A stretch of DNA of 17,194 nucleotides from Candidatus Faecalibacterium faecipullorum (GCA_019118985.1 DWXX01000133.1:1-17194); one strand, 5' to 3'; positions 1 to 7,246 are shown, counted from the stretch's first letter. The notes: generated by a model from the letters alone, not told the origin. Numbers and translations: made by a program.

Positions 1-449
1 ACGGTGTCCTTGTCGATGTCGGTCAGCATCTCGACCGCCATCCGGCTCATCCGCGCCTCGGTGTAACGGTAGGCGGCGGGGGGGTCGCCGTCCACCGAGC
101 CGAAGTTGCCCTGGCCGTCCACCAGCGGGTAACGCATCGAAAAGTCCTGCGCCAGACGAACCATGGCGTCGTAGACCGACGCGTCGCCGTGGGGGTGGTA
201 GGAGCCCAGCACCGCGCCCACCGTGTCGGCCGACTTGCGGTAGGGGTGGCCGGGGTCGTTGCCCCGCTCGTGCATGGTGAACAAAATCCGCCGGTGGACC
301 GGCTTCAGACCGTCCCGCACATCGGGCAGCGCGCGGGAGACGATGACCGACATCGAGTAATCCAGAAAGGCGGTCTCGATCTCCTTCTTGACGTCCCGGA
401 CGATCTTTTTGGTCCCGGTGCCGGGTATCATGACGTAATCTTCTTCCAT
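1..449 (-). CDS. gyrA: DNA gyrase subunit A, N-terminal part (cut by window edge)
   Basis: Breakage-reunion subunit of DNA gyrase, which introduces negative supercoils using ATP hydrolysed by GyrB. The 149 visible codons cover the start of the winged-helix domain. They include the HPHGD motif at residues 85-89 and RYTEARM, which holds the catalytic tyrosine that bonds covalently to DNA. The quinolone-determining segment reads GDASVYD: residue 90 is Ala (GCG at 180-182) where E. coli has Ser83, and residue 94 is the conserved Asp. The ATG at 447-449 is preceded by GGAGG four bases upstream, a short spacing. The gene lies 33 bp after gyrB on the same strand with no visible terminator between, so the two are probably cotranscribed. 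The rest of the gene lies outside the window. Identification is certain. Confidence 0.97.
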   Translation of the reverse strand, partial: MEEDYVMIPGTGTKKIVRDVKKEIETAFLDYSMSVIVSRALPDVRDGLKPVHRRILFTMHERGNDPGHPYRKSADTVGAVLGSYHPHGDASVYDAMVRLAQDFSMRYPLVDGQGNFGSVDGDPPAAYRYTEARMSRMAVEMLTDIDKDT

Positions 450-482
450 AAATCCTCCATACTAGGGCCTGTGCTCAGCGCA

Positions 483-2471
483 TTAGACGTCGAGTTTCGC
501 GTACTGCGCGTTGTTCTCGATGAAGCGGCGGCGGGGCTCCACCTGGTCGCCCATCAGGATGGTAAAGGCTTCGTCCGCCTTTTCGGCGTCCTCGATGGTG
601 ATCTGCACGATCACCCGGTTGTCGGGGTTCATGGTGGTCTCCCACAGCTGTTCGGGGTTCATCTCGCCCAGACCTTTGTAGCGGTTGACCTTCGCCCCCG
701 GCATCTCCTGCAGCAGGACGGCCATTTCCTTCTCGTTGTAGGCGTACTTGACGGTATTGCCCTTCTGCACGCGGAACAGCGGCGGCTGCGCCACATAGAC
801 GTGCCCCTGCTCGATCAGCGGCCGCATATAGCGGAAGAAGAAGGTCAGCATCAAGGTGCAGATGTGGGAGCCGTCGACGTCGGCATCCGCCATGATGAAC
901 ACCTTGTCGTACCGCAGCTTGGAGATGTCGAACTCCTCGCCGATGCCGCAGCCCAAAGCCAGCACCACCGGCATCAGCTTGTCGTTGCCGTAGATCTTGT
1001 CGGCGCGGGCCTTTTCGACGTTCAGCATCTTGCCCCACAGCGGCAGGATGGCCTGGATGGCCGAGTCGCGGCCCATCTTGGCCGAGCCGCCGGCCGAATC
1101 GCCCTCGACGATGAAGATCTCGGTCTTGGTGGGGTCGTTCTCGCGGCAGTCAACCAGCTTGCCGGGCATCCGGCTGTTTTCCAGCACGCTCTTGCGGCGG
1201 ACCAGTTCCCGGGCCTTTTTGGCGGCGGCGCGGGCGCGGGCGGCCTGGGTGGCCTTTTCAAAGATGGCCTTGGCCACGCCGGGGTTCTCCTCAAAGAACT
1301 CGGTCAGCTTGGTGTAGACGAGGTTGGAGACCAGGGTGCGGATCTCGGTGTTGCCGAGCTTCGCTTTGGTCTGCCCCTCGAACTCCGCCTCCTGCAGCTT
1401 GACCGAGATGACGCAGATCAGCCCCTCCCGCACGTCCGAGCCGGACAGGTTCTCGTCCTTGTCTTTCAGCAGGCCGTGGCTCCGCCCATAGTCGTTGAAC
1501 ACCCGGGTCAGACTGGCCCGGAAGCCCTCCTCGTGGGTGCCGCCGTCGGGGGTGTTGACGTTGTTGGCAAAGCTGAGCAGCAGTTCGTTGTAGCTGGTGT
1601 TGTACTGCATGGCGATCTCAGCCTCGGCGCGGTCGGTCTTGGCCGACAGATAGATGACGCCGGGGTGCAGCACCTCAAGGTTCCGCTTTTCGTTCAGGTA
1701 GGTGACAAAGCTGCGGATGCCGCCCTCGTAGCACATCACCTCCTGCCGGTAGCAGGGGGCGCCCTCCTGCCCATCCTCGAGGATGGGGGTATACAGCTCC
1801 CGCTCGTCGGTCAGGGTGATCTTGAGCCCCGCGTTGAGGAAGCTCTCTTCCCGCAGGCGCTTTTCGAGGGTGTCGAAGTCGAAATGGGTGGTCTCGCGGA
1901 ACATCTCAGGGTCGGGCTTGAAGGTGACCTTGGTGCCGGTCGAGCCGTCGGGGGCGGCCCCCACCTCATGCAGAGGGCCGTCGGGGTCGCCGCGGCGGAA
2001 GGTCTGCTCGTATTCTTTGCCGTCCCGCCGCACCTGCACAGTCAGCCACTCAGAGCAGGCGTTGACCACCGACGCGCCCACGCCGTGCAGGCCGCCCGAG
2101 ACCTTGTAGCCCGAGTTCTCGCCGCCGAACTTGCCGCCGGCGTGCAGGATGGTAAAGACGACGGTGACCGCCGGCAGCCCGGTGTCGGGCTGGATGCCCA
2201 CCGGGATGCCGCGCCCGTTGTCGGTGACCTCGATGATGTCGCCCTTTTTGATCTTGACCTCGATGTGGTCGCAGTGGCCGGCCAGCGCCTCGTCGATCGA
2301 GTTGTCCACGATCTCATAGACCAGATGGTGCAGCCCGCGCTCGCCGGTCGAGCCGATGTACATGCCCGGCCGTTTGCGGACCGCCTCCAGGCCCTTCAGC
2401 ACCTGGATCTCACTGCCGTCGTACTCGTGGTCGGTGGCGGTGTCGGCGCCGGTGATCCTATCTTCTGCCAT
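483..2471 (-). CDS. gyrB: DNA gyrase subunit B
   Basis: ATPase and TOPRIM subunit of gyrase, 662 aa. The GHKL ATPase motifs are present: EIVDN at 53-57, GRGIP at 86-90 and GGLHGVG at 126-132. The TOPRIM motifs are EGDSAGG at 456-462 and DADVDG at 529-534, followed by QPPLFRV and the usual C-terminal NNAQYAKLDV. The positions equivalent to E. coli quinolone residues Asp426 and Lys447 are conserved (D441, K465). I chose the ATG at 2469-2471 because AGGGAG stands about seven bases before it and family members start near here. An in-frame TTG 14 codons upstream has no better ribosome site. remB lies 93 bp upstream and gyrA 33 bp downstream, all on the minus strand. Length and domain order are standard. 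Confidence 0.97.
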   Translation of the reverse strand: MAEDRITGADTATDHEYDGSEIQVLKGLEAVRKRPGMYIGSTGERGLHHLVYEIVDNSIDEALAGHCDHIEVKIKKGDIIEVTDNGRGIPVGIQPDTGLPAVTVVFTILHAGGKFGGENSGYKVSGGLHGVGASVVNACSEWLTVQVRRDGKEYEQTFRRGDPDGPLHEVGAAPDGSTGTKVTFKPDPEMFRETTHFDFDTLEKRLREESFLNAGLKITLTDERELYTPILEDGQEGAPCYRQEVMCYEGGIRSFVTYLNEKRNLEVLHPGVIYLSAKTDRAEAEIAMQYNTSYNELLLSFANNVNTPDGGTHEEGFRASLTRVFNDYGRSHGLLKDKDENLSGSDVREGLICVISVKLQEAEFEGQTKAKLGNTEIRTLVSNLVYTKLTEFFEENPGVAKAIFEKATQAARARAAAKKARELVRRKSVLENSRMPGKLVDCRENDPTKTEIFIVEGDSAGGSAKMGRDSAIQAILPLWGKMLNVEKARADKIYGNDKLMPVVLALGCGIGEEFDISKLRYDKVFIMADADVDGSHICTLMLTFFFRYMRPLIEQGHVYVAQPPLFRVQKGNTVKYAYNEKEMAVLLQEMPGAKVNRYKGLGEMNPEQLWETTMNPDNRVIVQITIEDAEKADEAFTILMGDQVEPRRRFIENNAQYAKLDV

Positions 2472-2564
2472 TGTATCTCTCCCTCTTATTCTCTTGACGT
2501 TTGCTTGTTCCAAAAGTTACAGTGTATGGCGCCCGTTTGGAAAAGGCGCGGCGGGTCGCTGTTT

Positions 2565-2816
2565 TTATCTCTCCTGCGGCACACGCCGGCGCAACGCAGC
2601 GCTCGACAGTTCGGACAGGTAGACCGTCTCCACCGGGCTGTCGGCCAGCACATAGCTCTGCGGCAGCTCGTCCGACAGGCTGACCACCGCCCCGTTTTTC
2701 TGGGCGTACTCCAGAAAGGCCCGCCCCCGGGGCGAGACGGTGGTGGTCTCGATGTTGAAAATGCCGATGATGTCCCTTGTATTCAGCACATAATCCCGGC
2801 CGAGATGCAGGTACAT
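2565..2816 (-). CDS. remB: DUF370 protein, RemB/YaaB type
   Basis: Small 83-aa protein of the DUF370 family. It begins with MYLHLGRDYVLNTRDIIGIF, followed by NIETTTVSPRGRAFLEYAQ. In Bacillus subtilis the homologue yaaB (remB) has the same place between recF and gyrB, and its paralogue RemA is a DNA-binding activator of matrix and osmoprotection genes. The function in this organism is therefore inferred and may differ. The ATG at 2814-2816 is preceded by a perfect AAGGAGG (2822-2828) five bases away. The gap to recF upstream is 41 bp with no terminator, so it is probably transcribed with recF. No membrane segment or signal peptide is visible. The family call rests on sequence feel plus exact synteny. 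Confidence 0.85.
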   Translation of the reverse strand: MYLHLGRDYVLNTRDIIGIFNIETTTVSPRGRAFLEYAQKNGAVVSLSDELPQSYVLADSPVETVYLSELSSAALRRRVPQER

Positions 2817-2857
2817 GGGGCCCTCCTTTCACACTTCCAAAAGGGCAGGGGAGGGGC

Positions 2858-3970
2858 TCAGCCGCCGGCAAGCCGGGTCAGCGCGCCGCCCTCCATCCGG
2901 CAGATCACCCCGTCGGTGTGCAGCAGCGCCGCGTCGTCGCAGCTTGTGACGAAGGTCTGCCGCTCCCGCATCCGGGTCAGCAGGTAGGCCCGCCGCCCCT
3001 CGTCCAGTTCGCTCAGCACGTCGTCCAACAGAAGGACCGGCCGCTCGCCGGTGATGCGGGCCGAGGCGTCGGCTTCGGCCATTTTCAGGCTGAGCACCAC
3101 GCTGCGCTGCTGCCCCTGGCTGGCAAAGCTGCGGGCGGGCTGCCCGTCCAGCGCAAAGGCCAGGTCCTCCCGGTGGGGGCCGCAGAGGCTCTGCCCGGCC
3201 CGCAGCTCCTCGTCCCGGCGCGCCGCCAGCAGCCCGGCCAGCCCCCCCGGCTCGAACTGCCCCTCATAGGCGATGTCCAGCCGCTCCGCCCCGCGGGAGA
3301 GGGCGCGGTAATTCTCGGCCGCCATCGGGGCCAGAACCTCCAGATACCCCCGCCGCCTGGCCTGGATCTCCTCCCCGCAGGGGGCCAGTTCCAGGTTCAG
3401 CACTTCCAGCAGGTCGAGCTTTTCCCGCAGGGGGCGCTCGGCCTGGGCGGGGCTGCGGCGCAGCAGGCTGTTCTTCTGCTGCAGAACGCGGATATACCGT
3501 CTGTATACTGTCAGATAACCCGGGTAGAGCTGGCAGAGCGCCGCGTCCAGAAAGCGCCGGCGCCCGTCGGGCGGGCCCTTGACCAGGCTCAGGTGCCCGG
3601 GGTCGAACACCACCGCGGGGAAGCTGCCCGCCAAACTCGACGCCCGCTTGGGGGGCGCGCCGTTGCGGACGGCGTACCGCCCGGTCCGCTCGGCCCCCGG
3701 CGCGCCGATGGTCAGCCGGACGGCGTTCTCCTTGCCGCTGTCCTCGGCGGTGCGCGCCTCGAGCACGGCAAAGGCTTCGCCGCGGCGGACCAACTCGGCG
3801 TCCTTGCCGCCGCGGAAGCTCTTGCCCCCGGTCAGCAGCCAGACCGCCTCCAGAAGGTTTGTCTTGCCCTGCCCGTTGTTGCCGCAGATGACGGTCAGCT
3901 CGGGCCCGGGGATCAGCTCGGCATGGACGATGTTGCGGTAATTTTCAAGTTCCAGTGCAGTCAGGCGCAT
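2858..3970 (-). CDS. recF: DNA replication/repair protein RecF
   Basis: SMC-like ATPase that helps load RecA at single-stranded gaps and stalled forks, 370 aa as usual for the family. Visible motifs are Walker A GNNGQGKT at residues 30-37, the ABC signature in SFASQGQQRSVVLSLKMAEA, Walker B in PVLLLDDVLSELDEGR, and the C-terminal TSCD stretch. The start ATG (3968-3970) is four bases from the yaaA stop, which indicates translational coupling in a dnaN-yaaA-recF operon. No defects are seen. Confidence 0.96.
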   Translation of the reverse strand: MRLTALELENYRNIVHAELIPGPELTVICGNNGQGKTNLLEAVWLLTGGKSFRGGKDAELVRRGEAFAVLEARTAEDSGKENAVRLTIGAPGAERTGRYAVRNGAPPKRASSLAGSFPAVVFDPGHLSLVKGPPDGRRRFLDAALCQLYPGYLTVYRRYIRVLQQKNSLLRRSPAQAERPLREKLDLLEVLNLELAPCGEEIQARRRGYLEVLAPMAAENYRALSRGAERLDIAYEGQFEPGGLAGLLAARRDEELRAGQSLCGPHREDLAFALDGQPARSFASQGQQRSVVLSLKMAEADASARITGERPVLLLDDVLSELDEGRRAYLLTRMRERQTFVTSCDDAALLHTDGVICRMEGGALTRLAGG

Positions 3971-3973
3971 CCG

Positions 3974-4189
3974 TCACTGCCCCTCGGCGATCTGCACCGC
4001 CCGGCCGTCCACCTCGACGGTGTCGCCGGGGACGCACTTTTTGCCCCGCATGGTGCAGACCTCGCCGTTGACCTTGACTTCGCCCGCCTGCACCCGCTCT
4101 TTCGCTTCGCCCCCCGTTTCGCACAGGCCGGCGTATTTCAGCAGCGCGTCCAGCTTGATGAAGGGGGTATGGATGATGACACGTTCCAT
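3974..4189 (-). CDS. yaaA: S4-domain RNA-binding protein, YaaA/RlbA type
   Basis: Single S4-domain protein of 71 aa. The core [20 protein letters not shown] is followed by the usual basic strand [20 protein letters not shown] and PGDTVEV. The B. subtilis homologue at the same position between dnaN and recF is YaaA, later called RlbA, implicated in 50S ribosome maturation. The role here is inferred from that family. The GGGAGG at 4198-4203 is eight bases from the ATG and sits just after the dnaN stop; the dnaN-yaaA gap is 15 bp. Length and fold are typical. Confidence 0.9.
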   Translation of the reverse strand: MERVIIHTPFIKLDALLKYAGLCETGGEAKERVQAGEVKVNGEVCTMRGKKCVPGDTVEVDGRAVQIAEGQ

Positions 4190-4204
4190 GGTCTCGCCCT
4201 CCCG

Positions 4205-5311
4205 TCAGTCGTTCCGGAAGCGGACCGGCAGCACCAGGTACAAAAAGCCGTCCCCTTCGGCGGGCATCACCTTGACCGGGCTGAGCGGGCCGCTCAGCTG
4301 GATGCGCACCTGTTCGGTGCGGGCGTTGCGCAGCGCGTCCAGCAGATAGCGGTTGTTGAAGCCGATCTCCACCTCGTCGCCCTTGCATTCGGCGGCAAAC
4401 TCATCCACTACACGACCCAGGCTGGTCTGGCAGCGGACGATGACTTTACCATCTGTAAAGGTGATGCGGAGGGGATTTTTTAAACGCTCTGTAATAATCA
4501 GCGAGGCCCGCTCGATGGTCTCGATGAAGGCTTTTGTATCCAGCACCGCCTCGGTGCGGCAGCCGTCGGGGATGACGTTTTTGTAGTTGAGGAACTCGCC
4601 CTCGATCAGCCGGCTCATGATGGTGTAGCCGGCGGTCATAAACACGATGTATCGTCTGTTTGCGCAGATGCGGACTTCGGCCTCGTCGTCGTTTGCCAGC
4701 AGCCGCAGCACCTCGGTCATGGTCTTGCCCGGCACGATGATCCGGATGTCCTTGTTGGCGGTGACCTCCCGCTCGACGATGGCGAGGCGGAAGCCGTCCA
4801 GCGCCACCACCGTCAGCTTGTCGGGCTGGATCTCCAGCAGCTCGCCGGTGTGGGCGGGGCGCTTTTCATCCTGGCTGACGGCGTAGAGGGTCCGCTCCAC
4901 CATCTCGCGGAACACCCCGGTCTTGACGGTCAGGGTATCCTCGGCGCCGGTGTTGGGCAGCTGCGGAAAATCGGCCGCCGGCATGCTCTGGATCTCGAAC
5001 TGCGCGACCCCGCCCTGGATGGTGGTTTTTCCACTGTCCGCCACCGAAATGTCGATCTGCCCCGCGGGCATCCGGCGGACCATGTCGCTCAGCAGTTTGG
5101 CGTTCAGCACGATGTCGCCCGGCTCGAGGACGTTCGCCTCGATGGTGGTGACGATCCCCATTTCCAGGTCATAGCCGGTCAAAGTCAGGGTGAAGCCCTC
5201 GGCTTTGAGCAGGATGCCCTCCAGCACCGGGAGGGTCGCCCGGGGGGTGACCGCCCGGGACACGCCGTCGATGGCGGCGCTCAAAAGGGTTTTATCGCAG
5301 ATGATTTTCAA
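4205..5311 (-). CDS. dnaN: DNA polymerase III beta subunit (sliding clamp)
   Basis: Forms the dimeric ring that tethers DNA polymerase III, 368 aa. It starts MKIICDKTLLSAAIDGVSRA with the three repeated clamp domains and ends in FLYLVLPVRFRND, the strand that forms part of the partner-binding pocket. The start codon is TTG (complement of 5309-5311); a GGGAG eight bases upstream supports it and no ATG is closer. It lies 313 bp downstream of dnaA across the origin intergenic region. A weak minus-strand TACAAT box occurs at 5409-5414 without a convincing -35, so whether dnaN has its own promoter is unclear. Confidence 0.96.
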   Translation of the reverse strand: MKIICDKTLLSAAIDGVSRAVTPRATLPVLEGILLKAEGFTLTLTGYDLEMGIVTTIEANVLEPGDIVLNAKLLSDMVRRMPAGQIDISVADSGKTTIQGGVAQFEIQSMPAADFPQLPNTGAEDTLTVKTGVFREMVERTLYAVSQDEKRPAHTGELLEIQPDKLTVVALDGFRLAIVEREVTANKDIRIIVPGKTMTEVLRLLANDDEAEVRICANRRYIVFMTAGYTIMSRLIEGEFLNYKNVIPDGCRTEAVLDTKAFIETIERASLIITERLKNPLRITFTDGKVIVRCQTSLGRVVDEFAAECKGDEVEIGFNNRYLLDALRNARTEQVRIQLSGPLSPVKVMPAEGDGFLYLVLPVRFRND

Positions 5312-5431
5312 GCTCGTTTCTCCCTTTCGTGGTTTTTATACAGCTTTTTGTGCTTGTGTTTTTGTTCTGGCCCCGGGTCTTTGACCGGCGGGCTTTCGGA
5401 CTTGCCCTATTGTAACTTGTTGCAGTAAACG

Positions 5432-5459
5432 TAGTAGGGGCCGGGGATAGTGTGGAAAA
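5432..5459 (-). promoter_or_regulatory. Candidate basal unwinding element (box, GC block, DnaA-trios)
   Basis: Read on the minus strand toward dnaN, the DnaA box TTTTCCACA is followed by a 13-base GC-rich block and then CTACTA, the complement of two 3'-GAT-5' DnaA-trios. B. subtilis has the same order (boxes, GC cluster, CTACTATTACTTCTACTA, dnaN). After the first two trios the pattern decays: further on, only the trio-like AAT and partial GAC are seen. The arrangement is visible; function is inferred. Confidence 0.55.
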
Positions 5460-5575
5460 CCTTCTTTTTCCTTTTCCCGACAGGGGTTTTGGTTTTCCAC
5501 CCGTTTGTGGATGGTCTGTGGACACCTTGTGGAATCCCGCGCAGTCCCTGCGTTTTGCACAGCCGCTGTGGAAAA
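5451..5575 (-). promoter_or_regulatory. DnaA-box cluster
   Basis: Seven 9-mers resemble the consensus TTATCCACA. On the minus strand: TTTTCCACA at 5451-5459 and 5567-5575 (8/9 each), CCATCCACA at 5506-5514 (7/9), GTGTCCACA at 5517-5525 (7/9) and GATTCCACA at 5528-5536 (6/9). On the plus strand: TTTTCCACC at 5493-5501 and TTTTGCACA at 5553-5561 (7/9 each). None is a perfect consensus. The three central ones form an 11-bp tandem. The last two face each other as a near-palindrome of 11-bp arms (5553-5575) with one mismatch. Confidence 0.8.
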
Positions 5576-5624
5576 GAAAAGTTGAATGTTGAAAACTCGG
5601 TGTAAAAAGTGGAGAACTGTCCTG

Positions 5625-6947
5625 TCAGGCTTTGACGTTTTTGATGATGTCGTCCACCGTCTCCCGCAGGTGCTGGTCGTTCTTCATATCCCGCTCCATG
5701 GTTTTGAGGGAATAGACGATGGTGGAGTGGTCGCGGCCCGAGAATTCCCGCCCGATGTCCTCCATGCTCATGCCGGTGACCTCCCGCAGGATGTAGATGG
5801 CCACCCGCCGCGCGCTCGCGATGGAGGCGTTCCGCCGTGTGCCGCGGATGTCGGCCGCCGACACGTTGAAGGTGCGGGACACCTCGCCGATGATCTTTTC
5901 GACGGTGACCGGGATGGGCTGGGTCTCGTTCAGGATGTCCTTGATGGCGTTCTGCGCCACCGAGATGACCGGCTGGATCCCCTCCAGCATATAGTAGGCG
6001 TTCAGCTTTTTGACCGCGCCCTCCAGCTGGCGGATGTTGTTTTTCAGGTGGTTGGCGATGAATTCGGCCACATTTTCGGGCAGGTCGAGGTGCAGCAGCT
6101 CGGCTTTGCGCTTGACGATGGCCACCCGGGTCTCAAAATCGGGCGGCTGTACGTCGGCGGTCAGACCCCACTCGAAGCGGGTGCGCAGACGCTCTTCCAG
6201 GCTCTTGATCTCCTTGGCGGGCCGGTCAGAGGCGATGACGATCTGCTTGTGGGCGTCGTGCAGCGAGTTGAAGGTGTGGAAGAACTCCTCCTGCGTCGAC
6301 TCCTTGCCGGCGATGAACTGGATGTCGTCGATCAAGAGCAGGTCGGCCACCCGGTACTTGGCGCGGAAATCCTCGGTGCTGCCGGCGCGGATGGCCGCGA
6401 TCAGCTCGTTGGTGAACTGCTCGCAGGTGACGTACATGATGACGAAGTCGGGGTGGGTGCGCTTGATCTCGATCTGGATGGCGGTCAGCAGGTGGGTCTT
6501 GCCCAGCCCCGACCCGCCGTAGATGAACAGGGGGTTGTACGCCCCCGAGGGGTTGGCCGCCACCGCCTGCGCCGCCGCAAAGGCGAACTGGTTGGACGGC
6601 CCCTTGATGAAATTCTCGAAGGTAAATTCATAATTGCCCTGGGGGCTGGCGGGGTTCAGGTCATACTGCTGGGCCAGCACCACTTCATGGGGCGGGGTGC
6701 TGGGCACCACCAGCTGAATGTCCACGTCAAACCCAAGGACAGACTTGAACGCTTCCTTCAAAAGGCCCAGATAGCGGTCCGAGACGATCTTGCAGATGAA
6801 GTCGTTGCGCACCGACAGGGTGATGTGGCTCGAGTCCTCAAAGCTGACCGGCTCCAGCCCGTCGATGTAGAGGTTGTAGGTGGGCTCTGCCATCTGCCCC
6901 TTGCAGTACAGCTGGGCAGCCTCCAATACGTCCTTGAAAGAATCCAT
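5625..6947 (-). CDS. dnaA: Chromosomal replication initiator DnaA
   Basis: AAA+ ATPase that binds DnaA boxes and opens the origin, 440 aa. Domain I spans about 1-80, a short linker follows, then the AAA+ domain with Walker A GGSGLGKT at 144-151, Walker B LLIDD at 204-208 and box VII LRTRFEWGL near 254-262. The C-terminal DNA-binding helix-turn-helix has GRDHSTIVYS at 404-413. Ile186 in TNELIAAIR aligns by eye with the B. subtilis initiator-specific Ile190 used on DnaA-trios. Linker domain II is short (about 80-105), so the protein is near the lower end of family length. The start ATG (6945-6947) has only a modest GGAG ten bases upstream. It is transcribed divergently from rpmH. Confidence 0.98.
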   Translation of the reverse strand: MDSFKDVLEAAQLYCKGQMAEPTYNLYIDGLEPVSFEDSSHITLSVRNDFICKIVSDRYLGLLKEAFKSVLGFDVDIQLVVPSTPPHEVVLAQQYDLNPASPQGNYEFTFENFIKGPSNQFAFAAAQAVAANPSGAYNPLFIYGGSGLGKTHLLTAIQIEIKRTHPDFVIMYVTCEQFTNELIAAIRAGSTEDFRAKYRVADLLLIDDIQFIAGKESTQEEFFHTFNSLHDAHKQIVIASDRPAKEIKSLEERLRTRFEWGLTADVQPPDFETRVAIVKRKAELLHLDLPENVAEFIANHLKNNIRQLEGAVKKLNAYYMLEGIQPVISVAQNAIKDILNETQPIPVTVEKIIGEVSRTFNVSAADIRGTRRNASIASARRVAIYILREVTGMSMEDIGREFSGRDHSTIVYSLKTMERDMKNDQHLRETVDDIIKNVKA

Positions 6948-6996
6948 AAAACATCCACTCCATTGAAGTTTTCAACATGGGTACCGATACCCTGTC

Positions 6997-7025
6997 AGTA
7001 TAACATAAAAAAGGCAAAACGTCCA
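6997..7025 (-). promoter_or_regulatory. dnaA promoter candidate
   Basis: On the minus strand, -35 TGGACG (7020-7025) and -10 TATACT (6997-7002) are separated by exactly 17 bp. The -10 matches 5/6 and the -35 4/6 of the vegetative consensus. The start of transcription would fall near 6990, inside the inverted repeat GGGTA-CCGA-TACCC at 6979-6992. That leaves a leader of roughly 43 bases before the dnaA ATG. Confidence 0.6.
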
Positions 7026-7117
7026 GATTCCAGACCCCTATTTATATAATGTAACCAGTATGGGCCGCCGCGGGCGGTTTCATGCGGGGGGTCCGTCTTG
7101 TGGGGCAGGGGGCGGCC

Positions 7118-7137
7118 GGCCACAAAATATTGTGTCC
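7118..7137. repeat. Palindromic operator-like site
   Basis: CACAA-AATA-TTGTG at 7121-7134 is a perfect 5-bp inverted repeat with a 4-bp centre, extended by GG/CC one base further out on each side. It stands between the divergent dnaA and rpmH promoters. It could be a repressor operator, but I recognise no cognate regulator. The Rex half-sites are in the opposite orientation. Confidence 0.35.
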
Positions 7138-7160
7138 GGGGCCGTTTTCCACCGCGCGAA

Positions 7161-7185
7161 GTGCAAATGTTGAAAATCTTTGCAC
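7161..7185. repeat. Inverted repeat upstream of rpmH promoter
   Basis: GTGCAAA (7161-7167) and TTTGCAC (7179-7185) form perfect 7-bp arms around an AT-rich 11-bp centre that contains ATGTTGAAAAT overlapping the left arm. The right arm ends 31 bp before the rpmH -35 box. It may be a protein-binding site or part of the origin's opening region. Confidence 0.4.
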
Positions 7186-7216
7186 AGAAAAATTTTGATG
7201 GAAAGCGAAAAAATGC

Positions 7217-7246
7217 TTGACAGAAGGCAAATCCATGCGATATACT
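7217..7246 (+). promoter_or_regulatory. rpmH promoter
   Basis: A perfect -35 TTGACA (7217-7222) and -10 TATACT (7241-7246) are separated by 18 bp. This is one of the two strongest consensus promoters in the window, fitting for a ribosomal protein gene. Transcription would start near 7253, giving a leader of about 106 bases. Confidence 0.8.

Larger units (their letters stand above)
5312..5624. other. dnaA-dnaN intergenic region, main oriC candidate
   Basis: Non-coding stretch of 313 bp between the initiator and the clamp gene, the usual location of the unwinding site in Firmicutes. It holds a DnaA-box cluster at 5451-5575, a GC-rich block with TAG-TAG at 5432-5450, and T-rich tracts at 5325-5366 close to dnaN that could help opening. 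No open reading frame with a ribosome site is visible. Position and boxes are seen directly; origin function is inferred from synteny with B. subtilis. Confidence 0.85.
6948..7216. other. dnaA-rpmH divergent intergenic region, second oriC half
   Basis: In B. subtilis the origin is bipartite, with boxes upstream as well as downstream of dnaA. Here I see only weak box-like 9-mers: TTTTCCACC at 7145-7153, and TGTGGGGCA starting near 7100, which matches 6/9. Instead the stretch has four inverted repeats: TTGAA/TTCAA at 6963-6975, GGGTA/TACCC at 6979-6992, CACAA/TTGTG at 7121-7134 and GTGCAAA/TTTGCAC at 7161-7185. It also carries the dnaA promoter. No gene is visible. Confidence 0.6.

Noticed and set aside
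475..1317. Several small ORFs overlapping gyrB on both strands
   Set aside because: None has a ribosome site or recognisable domain, and all are shadow frames of gyrB.
189..2987. A plus-strand open frame of 932 codons
   Set aside because: It lies antisense to gyrB, remB and the end of recF, has no ribosome site and its translation is low-complexity (His/Gly/Val/Asp-rich). It is a by-product of high GC and third-position bias.
2777..4483. A plus-strand open frame of 568 codons
   Set aside because: It is antisense to remB, recF, yaaA and dnaN and has no recognisable domain.
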